Positions 39,401-48,644 of a stretch of DNA of 64,000 nucleotides are shown in pieces. The notes beneath the pieces were generated by a model. The model was not told the origin of the DNA and made no database searches. It saw only the letters and a list, made by a program, of their open reading frames with translations. The position numbers and the translations under genes were made by a program. Numbering within the stretch: position 1 is the stretch's first letter; the number at the start of each line of letters is the position of its first letter. Source of the DNA: Gracilaria vermiculophylla (lineage: Eukaryota > Rhodophyta > Florideophyceae > Gracilariales > Gracilariaceae); NCBI GenBank assembly GCA_019155205.2, contig JAHNZQ020000181.1:1828871-1892870 (forward strand). The letters are read 5' to 3'.

Positions 39401-42400
39401 CATCATTTGTGGATGCAATCACTGCATCTCTTGGGCCGTTAAACGCTGCAAAGGTTAGATTGCAAGGCGAGTTGCCATCTCTTAAAATATCGGTTTCTCA
39501 CGGGGGCTTTCGAAACATCCTGAAAGTGGCAAGAGGTTGGGGACGCGACTCAGAAACTTCACTTCCTGCGAGTGGCATCGAGCCTAATCGTGCGACACAC
39601 TCTCTAACAATTCCTTCAGAACTTGAAGATATCAGACAGTCTCAGCATCCTCAGTATCAAAATGTGACAGGGAACGAAAACAAATCAGGTTTGATTTCTT
39701 TCTCAATGAATCTTGGTTTTGAGGAATTGCAGCTCGAACTAAGGGACGCGATGGCTAGTAGAATCGTGACAATATCATCTTCTGGAACAAATGTCAGTTT
39801 AGTGAAGCGGGCTGATGTTGACAATTTTGAGTTTCGAGTTCACACATTTACTGTTCTCGATGGCAGTCGTGGAGCTACCGCTCCCTTCCGTCGCATCGCA
39901 TATGCAGGAGGTGATGACGTTGATTACAGGGTAATGAAAGAAACAGATGACAGCCAGGAAGATGGTTTGAACTCAAGCGAAGGTCAAGCTTTTATTTCAC
40001 TTTCTTACAGAGGAGATGTAGCGAGACATGAGCAATCGCTGGCGATACGAATATTGTCTCTCAATTTAGTATGCGTCAGAGAAACATATTTTGCACTCGC
40101 TGACTTCTTCTATCTAAGTGATGCTCAGGCTCAGAATTTCGGTTTGGACGAGCTTCCGGAAGATTATAAACAAGCGGCAGCTGCTTCGGAAATATCCGCC
40201 GTAACCACTGTTCTTGATGAAGCACCCGAAGCTTTCGAAGAAGAAACAGACGAAAACGAATATTCAGACCCTTTCGCTGCCCTTGGTATGACAACTTCTG
40301 AAGCTGCGAGAGCATTTCGTGATCAGGCTGGTAGAGGCATGGAAATATCAAAACAAGCATTTGCTGATCGCGGTCAGCTCTCAGTAAATGCTGAACTGGA
40401 CGGCCTCGTTGTAACTTTGGTGACAGCGGAGGGAGCTATCGCATGCTTTGATGTTTCTCATTGCAAGGCAGATCTAACCCAGTATGCCAACGGAGCAATC
40501 GAGGCCTCAGGAGAGCTTGGTGGATTCGGTGTTCGGGACTTAACCTCAGCCTTTGACGTATATTCTGAAACGATACGATATAGTCGTAGTTGCGCTACTT
40601 CAATAAGTGAAGCACCCTCAAGTTCAGATGGTTGGTCCCTCAGGGTCCCAGATTCGAAGAAAGATGATATTTGGCTTGAAGCTCGCCTCCGAAATATTCG
40701 CATCGTTTACTTACACAGGTTCATTGTAATCCTTAAAAAGTACTTTGATGTTTTGAGAGCGAGCTTAAAACCTGTTCTGGAAATGAAAGGAGGCATTGCT
40801 GAGGTGTTCGATGAGGAAATTGGAGAGGATTTCCCAGTCACTCCAAATTCTGAAGGAAGAATTCGAGTTCGTATTCTCACCGAGGACGTAGATCTTGTAA
40901 TGCCCAGGCATTCTCAAAGCCCTTATGAAGCTCTGCGTTTTCTTGTGTCACACTCATCGATTACAAACGACAGTCCATCTGCCCCAGGATACCACATAGG
41001 ATTTGAAATGAAGGCTGAGGGAGTTAATGCTCATGTTCTCTATCAACCTCCCGCGGAAGGGGAAGGTCGGGCCTTGACTGAAGGGGGGACAGAGCCTGTT
41101 CTCAAGCAGATTACACCAAACTGCCCAATTGTAGATTTGCTACCTTTTTCAGAGGATATATGGATTGTGGCCAAGTTGGATACATGGAGGCGACGGCGCG
41201 TACCTGAAGTTATTTTGAACGCAGAAGGAATTCCCGTTCTGAAAGACGGTCAAGAGGAAAGAGAATACGACCCAGGGAAGTGGTTACCGTCTATTCGAGT
41301 CCGGGTAAGTGCTCCGAATGGTATATCTGCAAGGCTTTGCGAGGCGGAATATAGCATTCTCTATTTCACTTTCACTGAAAACATTATTGAACGTCCGGAC
41401 ATAGAATTCACGGATATAGTGCGAGGCTTGAAGACTCCGATACTACCGACGCGAAAGCCAGTACAGCCAATCATGTTTTCATCGAACAGAATGCCCCCCA
41501 ACTACCAGATTCTTTTTGAAGTGCCATTGATACAGAGTGTTATTATGTCTGGTGCAGATGGCAGAGATGATTCATCTCGATTAATTCGCACAGAGCTTCG
41601 CGATCTCGTTGGTTCTTTTGAGTATGGTGTTGATTATAGGATGACTATTGACGTGAGTGCCAATATGCACTCTCTTAAGGACGCCCGGCCATATTCTGAT
41701 ACTAATGGAATGACTTTAATTATGCCAACGTGTGAAACACAACAGAGCCATCAAATGTCGCCGCAAGGTAGGAGCTGTAGTGGAAAGGAATCCACTTCGG
41801 ACATGGCGAGATCCCTAGCGTTGACTTGGGACCGTCCCTTTGGCTTTCGGGCAAACGTTATGGTTGTTGCCTCTGATCTCAGAATAATTGTGGAGCCTGA
41901 ATTGTTCCGTGACCTTGGAGCACTTACTGCCCCGGGATTTCCATTTCTGAAGTCCTCAGCACCACCCCCCCTTTTGCGGTTTAATGGGAGGCTGCTTATT
42001 GTAACGGTATCTAGACCTGAGATATGGCTAATGGCAAGTCAATATCCTGGTGACGGTCGTTCTCTTGTTATTCGCGGCGATGTGATTGCAAAAGTGTTAT
42101 GGGCTCCAGTAACAGGTCGAAATACTGTCGAAGTTGCTGCCCGTGATGTTCGAATCAACCTTTCCAGTCTCGGCCCATTGATGAACACGCCCCTTGAGAG
42201 ATCTAATTCTCATCTTTTGGCGTCCATCCCATCGACATTTGAGAGGAAGGAAACTGAAACCCCAATGTTATACTCTTGTGATGTATCAACGAAATTTGAG
42301 GGTAGAGGGTACGATCCGCCTCAGAACCCCGGAGATGAACCAAGCAAAGCGCCAGGATCATCTCTCTCTGTGAACGCGGAATCTTTCCTCGTAAGAATCG

Positions 42401-45400
42401 ATGTGAATGACGCTTCCCTGATACTTGCTGTTGGTTCCCGTCTTGTGCGTTTAAAGCCAAGTCCGTTATCTGAAAGACCAGAACAGCCAGGTAGATTTGA
42501 TCAATGGATCGACAGAGGTGACGAAGATGATGCAAAGCTTTCGGTTGATTTCGCGTTACCTCACTGTCGCCTTATGTTCACGGATGAAACCCTTGGGCGT
42601 TATGTTCCCATCATGGAGGCGAGACTTAGAAACGGAATCCTGAAGTCAAACGTTCCTTGGCTTACTAACGCCGCCTTCGAATTTGCGTTGGATCTCTTCA
42701 ACGAAGAAAAGGGATGGTGGGAACCTGGTATTGAGTCTTTTCCTATTGTGTTTGCATCGTCTAAGGGACGCTCAGGTTCATTGGCGATTCATGTAAGGGC
42801 TGAACGAAATATTGATGTTAATGTAACTCCAAATACTGTGTCAGGGGCAGCCAGAGTTTCCAAAGCTTTGAAGTCGGCAATTGAAGAACTAAGAGCACGA
42901 CTAAAACTCGAAGACGAGAATCCACAGGCAGTCAAGAGCCATTTCAGCCGTCCCCCCGTGCATTCAGGCCAATCATCAAATTCTGGATCGAAGAGGCCAA
43001 GCGTTGCGGCTTTTTGTGTGCGGAATGAAACAGGTCGTGCAATTCAGATGTGGCTACCATACGATTCTAAGAGACGTGCTCTTAGGGGCAACGGTGGGGA
43101 GATTGAAGTGGATACCCCATCCGAAGATATTCTATGGACTGCCTCAGGTGCCATTGGGGGTTTATCACACGACCCCTCGATTAATCGTCAACTGTCGATG
43201 TCATGCATCCTTTCGCTGAGTGGGTATGAGGCTCTCACGCTATCAACGGAACATACTGGAATCCGACTAGTCAAATTGATTCCTGACGCAAGAGATATGG
43301 CGACCCCCGCTACTGGGCCGCGATCTCTTCCATCTGTACTGACATTGATTTGGGCTGTGACAATGAGAGACGGTGTTCCTTGCGGCTGTATAAGATCCGC
43401 TGTCCGAATTGTAAACCGCACGAAACGGTTATTGGAAGTGAATATTGGAGGCATGAGAAAGTCCAGAAGTGACGGGAACAATGTAGCTTTGAGCCTACTG
43501 CGTGGAGAACAGGAACTGCCCAGAGACTGTCACAGGCGAATTAAGCCAGGAGAGGCATGGGCTATACCAATATACGCCATTCACAGAATGATTCGCATTC
43601 GGCCGTATCTGCTTCATGCTTTCGAAAACGAAACCAGTACAACTGATGGAAAATTGGATGATGTTCAAATCGAGAACTCAAGCCTTCGATATGAGTTTCT
43701 TTGGAGCGATGCCCTCAACAACTTGGCCTCTTTGTATGAAATTGCCAGCAAAATGAGCTCTATCGAAGGCCTGGCCGAACTTTCTGTTGATTCGTCGGCA
43801 GCATCTACATCTTCATCACCTGTGCTGAAGTGCGAGGGTGCAGGATCAAGAAAAGTATTTTGTTTATCAGTCTATCCGATTATGGATGCGGCTGTCGTGG
43901 ACTATTCCAGAGCAAAGAATGGTATTCTTGGTGCAATAGATGTGCAATTGTGTACGCCTTTAGTTATCGAAAACCTTCTACCGCGATCTGTTTTTCTGAA
44001 ATTTGCTATACCAGGGGACTCGCAACGTATTGGCGCCCATCAGATTATCGATGGAAAGCATATTGATCCTCTGGCGGAAGCTCATATTCACGGTGCAGGA
44101 TCCGCTCAATCATCTCTTGCAGTTGCCGTAGGAATGGATAACAGTCTCGACAGGAAGACCAGGTTGATGTCAAAAAATGTACCAATGCTTCCTTCGAGAC
44201 AGACAGGAGATTTCCATCCTAACTTTCTATCCCTTAAAGCAATATCGACAGGGATAGGGAGGTACATGCCTTTCAAAGTCATGTTGGAACACGATCAAAA
44301 CACGTACTCAAAACGAGTTAGATTGTACTGCAAGTACTGGATACGCAACAGATCTGATACGGATCTTTTCTTTCGTGATCGCGAACACATTCGTGGGAGA
44401 TCCGTGTCAAACCCAAAAGTGTTTCTCAAGGGATGTCCTCCCGGCAGGGTGGCTGATAAATACGTTTGTTTCTCAGGAAATTGGATTGCCTTTCAAAGAG
44501 CAGATGCCACCGAGGACATTTGGGTTCCAATGAGTACTGAAATCGCTGAGGTAGATAAACCAACACCCATAAACCTCGAAGGACTATCCTTGGTTGTTGA
44601 CGTGCGTCCTGCTGTGGGAAAGTTTCATCGGACACTAGTAGTAACGATTCGCAATTCTTTATGGTTGCAAAACGGTACCGGTACTATGCTTCAGTGGTGT
44701 CAACCTGAAGCTCTGAATCCCCATGGGATAGCTTTGGCATCAAAGGTACATGCCGTTGCGGCGGGAGATCATATGGCAGTGCACTGGGATTTTCGATCGC
44801 AGAAGAAATCATTATGTTTTAGAAGAGCCAATGAAGATTGTTCAAGCGACTGGATGTGGTCTCGGCCTGTTTTTGTTGAAGGAGTGCAAGGTGAGTTTCC
44901 GACGAAGATGTATCGTCCAAAACGCCATGAGCAGTACATCGCCCGTGTCGTGATTTCAAAACTAGGAAATGGTGTTTCTGCAATCGTCGTAAACAGAGAA
45001 GATCGGACCATGCCCCCGTATCGAATTGTGAATCTCTGCGTGAACAGGTCAATTGCATTCCGCCAGTCAGGGGTCAATGAAACTCGACCTTGGCTGGTCA
45101 GGCCAGGAAGATCAACTCGGTATGCTTGGGACGACCCGCAAGCACCTATCAAACGGAGGTCATTGGTAGTGGAGGTCATTGAGCCAGCGAAAATGGAAAG
45201 CGATCGCTTGGGGAGCAGGTCTGGGTCGCAGCAGCCCCTCAGGCGACAGAATATGGGGACGGATGAAGATGGAGAAGCTAATCATCATGTTCTAGAGAGG
45301 AAAAAAACGCGAGAGATAAGATATCCGAAATTCAATTTGAATATCGATATGATCCGGGCTGAAGTACCTTTAACTAAGGGGAGGAAGATTGTTCCAGAGT

Positions 45401-48400
45401 TGAAGGTATCCGTTCGTGTTGACGGCCCAACCAAAGTTGTGACCTTTTCGGATCAACACGCGTCTGGAGATGCACAAAATAATGCGGGAGACCGAGAGCC
45501 ACAACACTTGAGTAAAGGAGGGCAACGTTCCTCTCAAGCGGTTCTCAGCGAAAAGGCTGCCGGGACGAACCTTGACATCGAACTGTTTGTGAAAGCAATT
45601 GGAATATCTTTCGTTGAATCAACACCTACTGAACTCGCGTACTTGTCTATATCAGGGGTACATTTTAGACTAGATCGATTTGATGGCCAGCAACTTGTGA
45701 TATGTGACATCCAAGACATTCAACTTGACAATCAACTCGAGCAATGTACTTGGCCAGTAGTTCTTTGGTCACCACCGCCACCTGAAGCCAGACTGAAATC
45801 AACCCGGGAAAACACTGGGTCTGCGAGACCAGCTAAAGCCGTTCAGAAGCCTTTTTTCCAGTTTACTGTCAATGGACCGTATCCACCGAAGTCCTGCAGT
45901 ATGCGCACATTTAATGGAGTCTTCGTTGCCTTACAACAAATAGAACTGGCCGCCGATGAAGACTTTGTACTTAGAGTTTGGCTGTTCGTGTCTTCCTTGA
46001 TCGAAGCAGTCGGCGGAGCGAGTGCACGAAGTGAGGCTCTATACGGATTAGATGGGTTGGAGTCAGGAATACCGCTTTTCTCGGGAAACTCTGGTGTAGT
46101 CTTCGAAAAAGACGAAGTGAATTCAAAGGTTGCACGCAATCGTCTCTCACGGATATATGTCGAAAACCTTGAACTATGTCCCATCAAACTGTCTGTATCG
46201 TTCACCTCGTCGCGAACTTCGAGTGCTGCTGAACAGATCGGCGGATTCCGGTCATTAATTCGAACATTAGTGGCTGTTCTTGGCAACGTTGAGAACGCAG
46301 AGTTTCGTTTCAATGCCTTGGAACTTCATCAAGTTTGTGACACTACTGCGCATTTTCGGTCTCTGATCGCAGAATACTATATCTCTCAGGGATCGAATCA
46401 AAAGATGGTGCTGTTGGCCTCTAATTCTCTCATTGGAAACCCATCGGCTCTGTTCGACTCCATAGCTATTGGAACTCGAGACTTCTTTGTAGAACCTGCA
46501 AATGCGAAAGGATCCGCGGATTTTATTGCAAGTATCGGACGCGGTTCCTCTTCGCTTCTTACAAACACCGTGGGTGGATTGGTGGGTTCACTGGGAGAAA
46601 TTCCCCGTGCTGTTGCTCAAGGCCTTGAGACTGCAGTTGGTGACCGCGATTATCTAGCCGAGAGGGACTCGATCCGTGGCGGACGGGCCAGAGTGGCCTC
46701 AACCCCTGCACAAGGTCTTTTCACAGGGGCCTTAAGTTTTGGTCATGGGATAGCATCAGGCGCGGCTGGGCTTATAAAGGAGCCGATTCAAGGAGCTGCG
46801 GAGGAAGGTCCGTCAGGGTTCATAAAAGGTTTGGGTAAGGGCTTTATTGGCGGTGTACTGAAACCAATAACTGGAGCCCTTGATTTAATCGCGGAGCCGG
46901 CTGCGGGTTTCCGAAGCATGATGGTTTCAGAGAAGTCAAACAAGGCTGCGGAACCTATTCGTCCCCCACGGGCATTCTCGGGTCCACATGGTGATCAAAT
47001 GGTTTCTTACAATCTGCGATCTGCTCTTGGAGAAGCTATTTTGCATGCCGTGAATCGCAATGAAAGTTCAACAACTGACGAACGCCTGAAATCATGGACC
47101 TATTTAGTCGCTGTTCACCATAGTGCAACTTCAGATGATGTCATATCTTTCTTGTGGCAGCTACTAAGGAGGAGCACACGATCAACGCATCATACGAAGC
47201 ACTTGATAGATGCCGAAGGAAATCCGCAAAAGGCAGAGAAACTAAGAGCAGGCCTTGTCACAACAAAGAGACTAATTATAACCTCCCTCGATGGCCATAT
47301 TCTGTGGGAGCATCCGCTTGTAGATATCATTGAATTTCATGTCTTATTAGAACAAAGAGATCACATGATGATAGGAGTAAGACCTGTTGGAACCAAAGCT
47401 GTCGTTGCGCCGACGTGGAAACGTCTTCGATGTGGGTCAATGTCTGCGAGGGATGAACTTAACGCTTCATTGAGGAATGCTATGGAAGAACTCAAGACGA
47501 AGCCCGATTTCATGCAACATCATCAGAACCCGCTAAGAAATTCCGATCGGGATGGCACAGCATTGCGCGAAATCAGAAGGGAGCATCGACGAGACAAATC
47601 CGTTGAAATGGTTGATATGTCATTCATGGAAAACAGTGATGAGAACATGCAAGAACTTGAGCGCATCCATCATGATGCATCGAATGATGGAAATCGTGGA
47701 ATATTCAAGGATGTAAAGCTTCCTGGAAGGAAAAATCCAGAAGAACAAGTGAATAGGGAAGACGACAGATCGATTATTAAACTTGTCAATGATGCTTTGG
47801 ATGCAACACCTTCCCGAGATCCTGAGGCGGTGCGATCTATCCGAATGGTTATCGCCAATTACTCATTGGCTTCTTTACGACTAACTTCGGTCTCGCTTCA
47901 ATCTGGGCAATGGGTCGAGGAGCCTCCACAAACGATTCTACCTCGATCTGTTTCAACAATTGAAGTGGATGGTACGAAGAACAGGGTAGCAGATATATCT
48001 GGTCGCTTCGCTTATCAATTCGGTGTTGACGACTGTTTGTGTATGGCTCTTCGGTTTTTGAATCCATTACTGGCCCCAAACGCTTATTCAATTGATTGTC
48101 CGGCAGGATACACGATCACTCAAAATGGGGGAGAACGTGGTGATCATGTCACAACCATTTTGAGCATCAGAGAATATGGAAAAGATACCAAATCTCATCG
48201 AGATATCGGAGCAACACCAACCATAAGTTCATCGGCAGAACCGTTACTGTTTGGAAAGAGCACGGTTTCACCGCATCTCCCTCCTATCACATTCCAACCT
48301 CCCCATGTCGTGAGTAACACTCGTCCAAATCCTAATGATCCTTCCAAAATTGCACAGCTGGCCTCTCTAGGATTTTCTGAGACAGAGGCACAGGCAGCGT

Positions 48401-48465
48401 TGCAAGAAAACGAAGCCAATCTCTCGAAAGCGTACTCGGCGCTTGTGGACAAGCACCGCGACTAA
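36469..48465 (+). CDS. VPS13 family bridge-like lipid-transfer protein with C-terminal UBA-like segment
   Basis: Rod-shaped protein that moves bulk phospholipid between organelles at contact sites. 3998 aa in one uninterrupted exon of 12 kb. The ATG at 36469 was chosen because it starts the chorein motif (MLEGIVSDGLVRLLGSYVDG, then WRGDLELKNLRLRPDAL). The N-terminal and extended chorein regions run to about residue 500, with an acidic low-complexity insert at about 480-560. Repeating beta-groove regions follow; the VAB/SHR-binding region is about 2180-2920 (PYRIVNLCVNRSIAFRQSG). The VPS13 C-terminal/ATG2-C amphipathic part lies near 3340-3500 (AAGLIKEPIQGAAEEG, GLGKGFIGGVLKP), and a PH-like strand set near 3590-3680. 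The last 42 residues (IAQLASLGFSETEAQAALQE) look like a UBA domain, which animal and yeast VPS13 proteins lack at this place. Confidence 0.95.
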   Translation: MLEGIVSDGLVRLLGSYVDGLNRESIRLGVWRGDLELKNLRLRPDALAVLFETLGLDLPVTVTAGYIGLLRLEVPWKRLRSAPVRIFMHDVTVVASPVSDGDQSALELRDKRLKAARLATDEALRDAKFSVRSMTINRAKKANTAQGESVSDPYASDQPATQQTGNRITRWGWRFTSKFVTKIVDNIQIDVENVIVQYEDASSVRDRPYTATLAFDSLRACSTNSRWIPVFIESPDSPVVHKVVYMKGLVLNWAPGNAINDLKSWILDKEAYGAKKDWLNFVKSASRHAIRPMDGELRIALTKSSALASALAGTDEHLKELRHVPRVQMDLHFPDVKIALDDFQYHTLLSTVMYLSDIDRKVRPKSARGRWFWALERLLPRFKERREAALRFNAEGMRKFRESREEYCRVRNAVVNARRDGVPESIEDAERLHDLEGSLPYGDIVLFRNIADSELYASLEKTTQQTATTSRFWSFFSRRSQVVDKSATEKTEETQSVQNSFKKNETTENEENQPDIQNAEAPPASDSIGQEEEDVEATLSASNSGTGDHPDQSTSSGLSCQDFNGGEIVIPNFRMGFLLESGCIQLKHGGFPTDPVPFSNLEFRELRLGIETRPGAGLLLEALLGNFEVVDLEKKMRIMYPRVPWAGNVIKSECERRVNDQSVTDPIISMEAVPKASSTETIEPEIGDETTPLDSNGSLCAVLHSYPNEIADAIFAIRGEYGLGMNLNIPESHGYSNGLQYSSALPMRASGSYSFNNESNSERPLSNTEAFHVPQTPLKYIAALRLNQEEVLDGDWAQGSTRMAMDLAIGGMEVLLDGPQGAFISSTLFWHPREKMPSIMQFLAKSAAPRLASLRMDIQKAILERSVPMRMDILIRGPRFVMPAPKAANVSLVLDLGTFAMETSTGPSEDVIVNYSGRSNVLEKDSPRNEPVSIRYTDYRMACTDLGLYIMPRTGIKGSERIITPFSVHLLLQVMHNSSFVDAITASLGPLNAAKVRLQGELPSLKISVSHGGFRNILKVARGWGRDSETSLPASGIEPNRATHSLTIPSELEDIRQSQHPQYQNVTGNENKSGLISFSMNLGFEELQLELRDAMASRIVTISSSGTNVSLVKRADVDNFEFRVHTFTVLDGSRGATAPFRRIAYAGGDDVDYRVMKETDDSQEDGLNSSEGQAFISLSYRGDVARHEQSLAIRILSLNLVCVRETYFALADFFYLSDAQAQNFGLDELPEDYKQAAAASEISAVTTVLDEAPEAFEEETDENEYSDPFAALGMTTSEAARAFRDQAGRGMEISKQAFADRGQLSVNAELDGLVVTLVTAEGAIACFDVSHCKADLTQYANGAIEASGELGGFGVRDLTSAFDVYSETIRYSRSCATSISEAPSSSDGWSLRVPDSKKDDIWLEARLRNIRIVYLHRFIVILKKYFDVLRASLKPVLEMKGGIAEVFDEEIGEDFPVTPNSEGRIRVRILTEDVDLVMPRHSQSPYEALRFLVSHSSITNDSPSAPGYHIGFEMKAEGVNAHVLYQPPAEGEGRALTEGGTEPVLKQITPNCPIVDLLPFSEDIWIVAKLDTWRRRRVPEVILNAEGIPVLKDGQEEREYDPGKWLPSIRVRVSAPNGISARLCEAEYSILYFTFTENIIERPDIEFTDIVRGLKTPILPTRKPVQPIMFSSNRMPPNYQILFEVPLIQSVIMSGADGRDDSSRLIRTELRDLVGSFEYGVDYRMTIDVSANMHSLKDARPYSDTNGMTLIMPTCETQQSHQMSPQGRSCSGKESTSDMARSLALTWDRPFGFRANVMVVASDLRIIVEPELFRDLGALTAPGFPFLKSSAPPPLLRFNGRLLIVTVSRPEIWLMASQYPGDGRSLVIRGDVIAKVLWAPVTGRNTVEVAARDVRINLSSLGPLMNTPLERSNSHLLASIPSTFERKETETPMLYSCDVSTKFEGRGYDPPQNPGDEPSKAPGSSLSVNAESFLVRIDVNDASLILAVGSRLVRLKPSPLSERPEQPGRFDQWIDRGDEDDAKLSVDFALPHCRLMFTDETLGRYVPIMEARLRNGILKSNVPWLTNAAFEFALDLFNEEKGWWEPGIESFPIVFASSKGRSGSLAIHVRAERNIDVNVTPNTVSGAARVSKALKSAIEELRARLKLEDENPQAVKSHFSRPPVHSGQSSNSGSKRPSVAAFCVRNETGRAIQMWLPYDSKRRALRGNGGEIEVDTPSEDILWTASGAIGGLSHDPSINRQLSMSCILSLSGYEALTLSTEHTGIRLVKLIPDARDMATPATGPRSLPSVLTLIWAVTMRDGVPCGCIRSAVRIVNRTKRLLEVNIGGMRKSRSDGNNVALSLLRGEQELPRDCHRRIKPGEAWAIPIYAIHRMIRIRPYLLHAFENETSTTDGKLDDVQIENSSLRYEFLWSDALNNLASLYEIASKMSSIEGLAELSVDSSAASTSSSPVLKCEGAGSRKVFCLSVYPIMDAAVVDYSRAKNGILGAIDVQLCTPLVIENLLPRSVFLKFAIPGDSQRIGAHQIIDGKHIDPLAEAHIHGAGSAQSSLAVAVGMDNSLDRKTRLMSKNVPMLPSRQTGDFHPNFLSLKAISTGIGRYMPFKVMLEHDQNTYSKRVRLYCKYWIRNRSDTDLFFRDREHIRGRSVSNPKVFLKGCPPGRVADKYVCFSGNWIAFQRADATEDIWVPMSTEIAEVDKPTPINLEGLSLVVDVRPAVGKFHRTLVVTIRNSLWLQNGTGTMLQWCQPEALNPHGIALASKVHAVAAGDHMAVHWDFRSQKKSLCFRRANEDCSSDWMWSRPVFVEGVQGEFPTKMYRPKRHEQYIARVVISKLGNGVSAIVVNREDRTMPPYRIVNLCVNRSIAFRQSGVNETRPWLVRPGRSTRYAWDDPQAPIKRRSLVVEVIEPAKMESDRLGSRSGSQQPLRRQNMGTDEDGEANHHVLERKKTREIRYPKFNLNIDMIRAEVPLTKGRKIVPELKVSVRVDGPTKVVTFSDQHASGDAQNNAGDREPQHLSKGGQRSSQAVLSEKAAGTNLDIELFVKAIGISFVESTPTELAYLSISGVHFRLDRFDGQQLVICDIQDIQLDNQLEQCTWPVVLWSPPPPEARLKSTRENTGSARPAKAVQKPFFQFTVNGPYPPKSCSMRTFNGVFVALQQIELAADEDFVLRVWLFVSSLIEAVGGASARSEALYGLDGLESGIPLFSGNSGVVFEKDEVNSKVARNRLSRIYVENLELCPIKLSVSFTSSRTSSAAEQIGGFRSLIRTLVAVLGNVENAEFRFNALELHQVCDTTAHFRSLIAEYYISQGSNQKMVLLASNSLIGNPSALFDSIAIGTRDFFVEPANAKGSADFIASIGRGSSSLLTNTVGGLVGSLGEIPRAVAQGLETAVGDRDYLAERDSIRGGRARVASTPAQGLFTGALSFGHGIASGAAGLIKEPIQGAAEEGPSGFIKGLGKGFIGGVLKPITGALDLIAEPAAGFRSMMVSEKSNKAAEPIRPPRAFSGPHGDQMVSYNLRSALGEAILHAVNRNESSTTDERLKSWTYLVAVHHSATSDDVISFLWQLLRRSTRSTHHTKHLIDAEGNPQKAEKLRAGLVTTKRLIITSLDGHILWEHPLVDIIEFHVLLEQRDHMMIGVRPVGTKAVVAPTWKRLRCGSMSARDELNASLRNAMEELKTKPDFMQHHQNPLRNSDRDGTALREIRREHRRDKSVEMVDMSFMENSDENMQELERIHHDASNDGNRGIFKDVKLPGRKNPEEQVNREDDRSIIKLVNDALDATPSRDPEAVRSIRMVIANYSLASLRLTSVSLQSGQWVEEPPQTILPRSVSTIEVDGTKNRVADISGRFAYQFGVDDCLCMALRFLNPLLAPNAYSIDCPAGYTITQNGGERGDHVTTILSIREYGKDTKSHRDIGATPTISSSAEPLLFGKSTVSPHLPPITFQPPHVVSNTRPNPNDPSKIAQLASLGFSETEAQAALQENEANLSKAYSALVDKHRD

Positions 48466-48644
48466 CTTTGGCCCCTTACTCTTAGAACTGTATCCTAAAA
48501 CTAACTTCATGAAAGACTAAAAGTCGAATCAATTTTACCTCTCATTGTAGGTGCATAGGTCAGCCAAAGAGCGAAACCCCAAAAAAGCTTTTGTCTCAAT
48601 TAGAGTTTTATTGAACAAAGCCTGAGTTAGGACCAACCCTTCAT

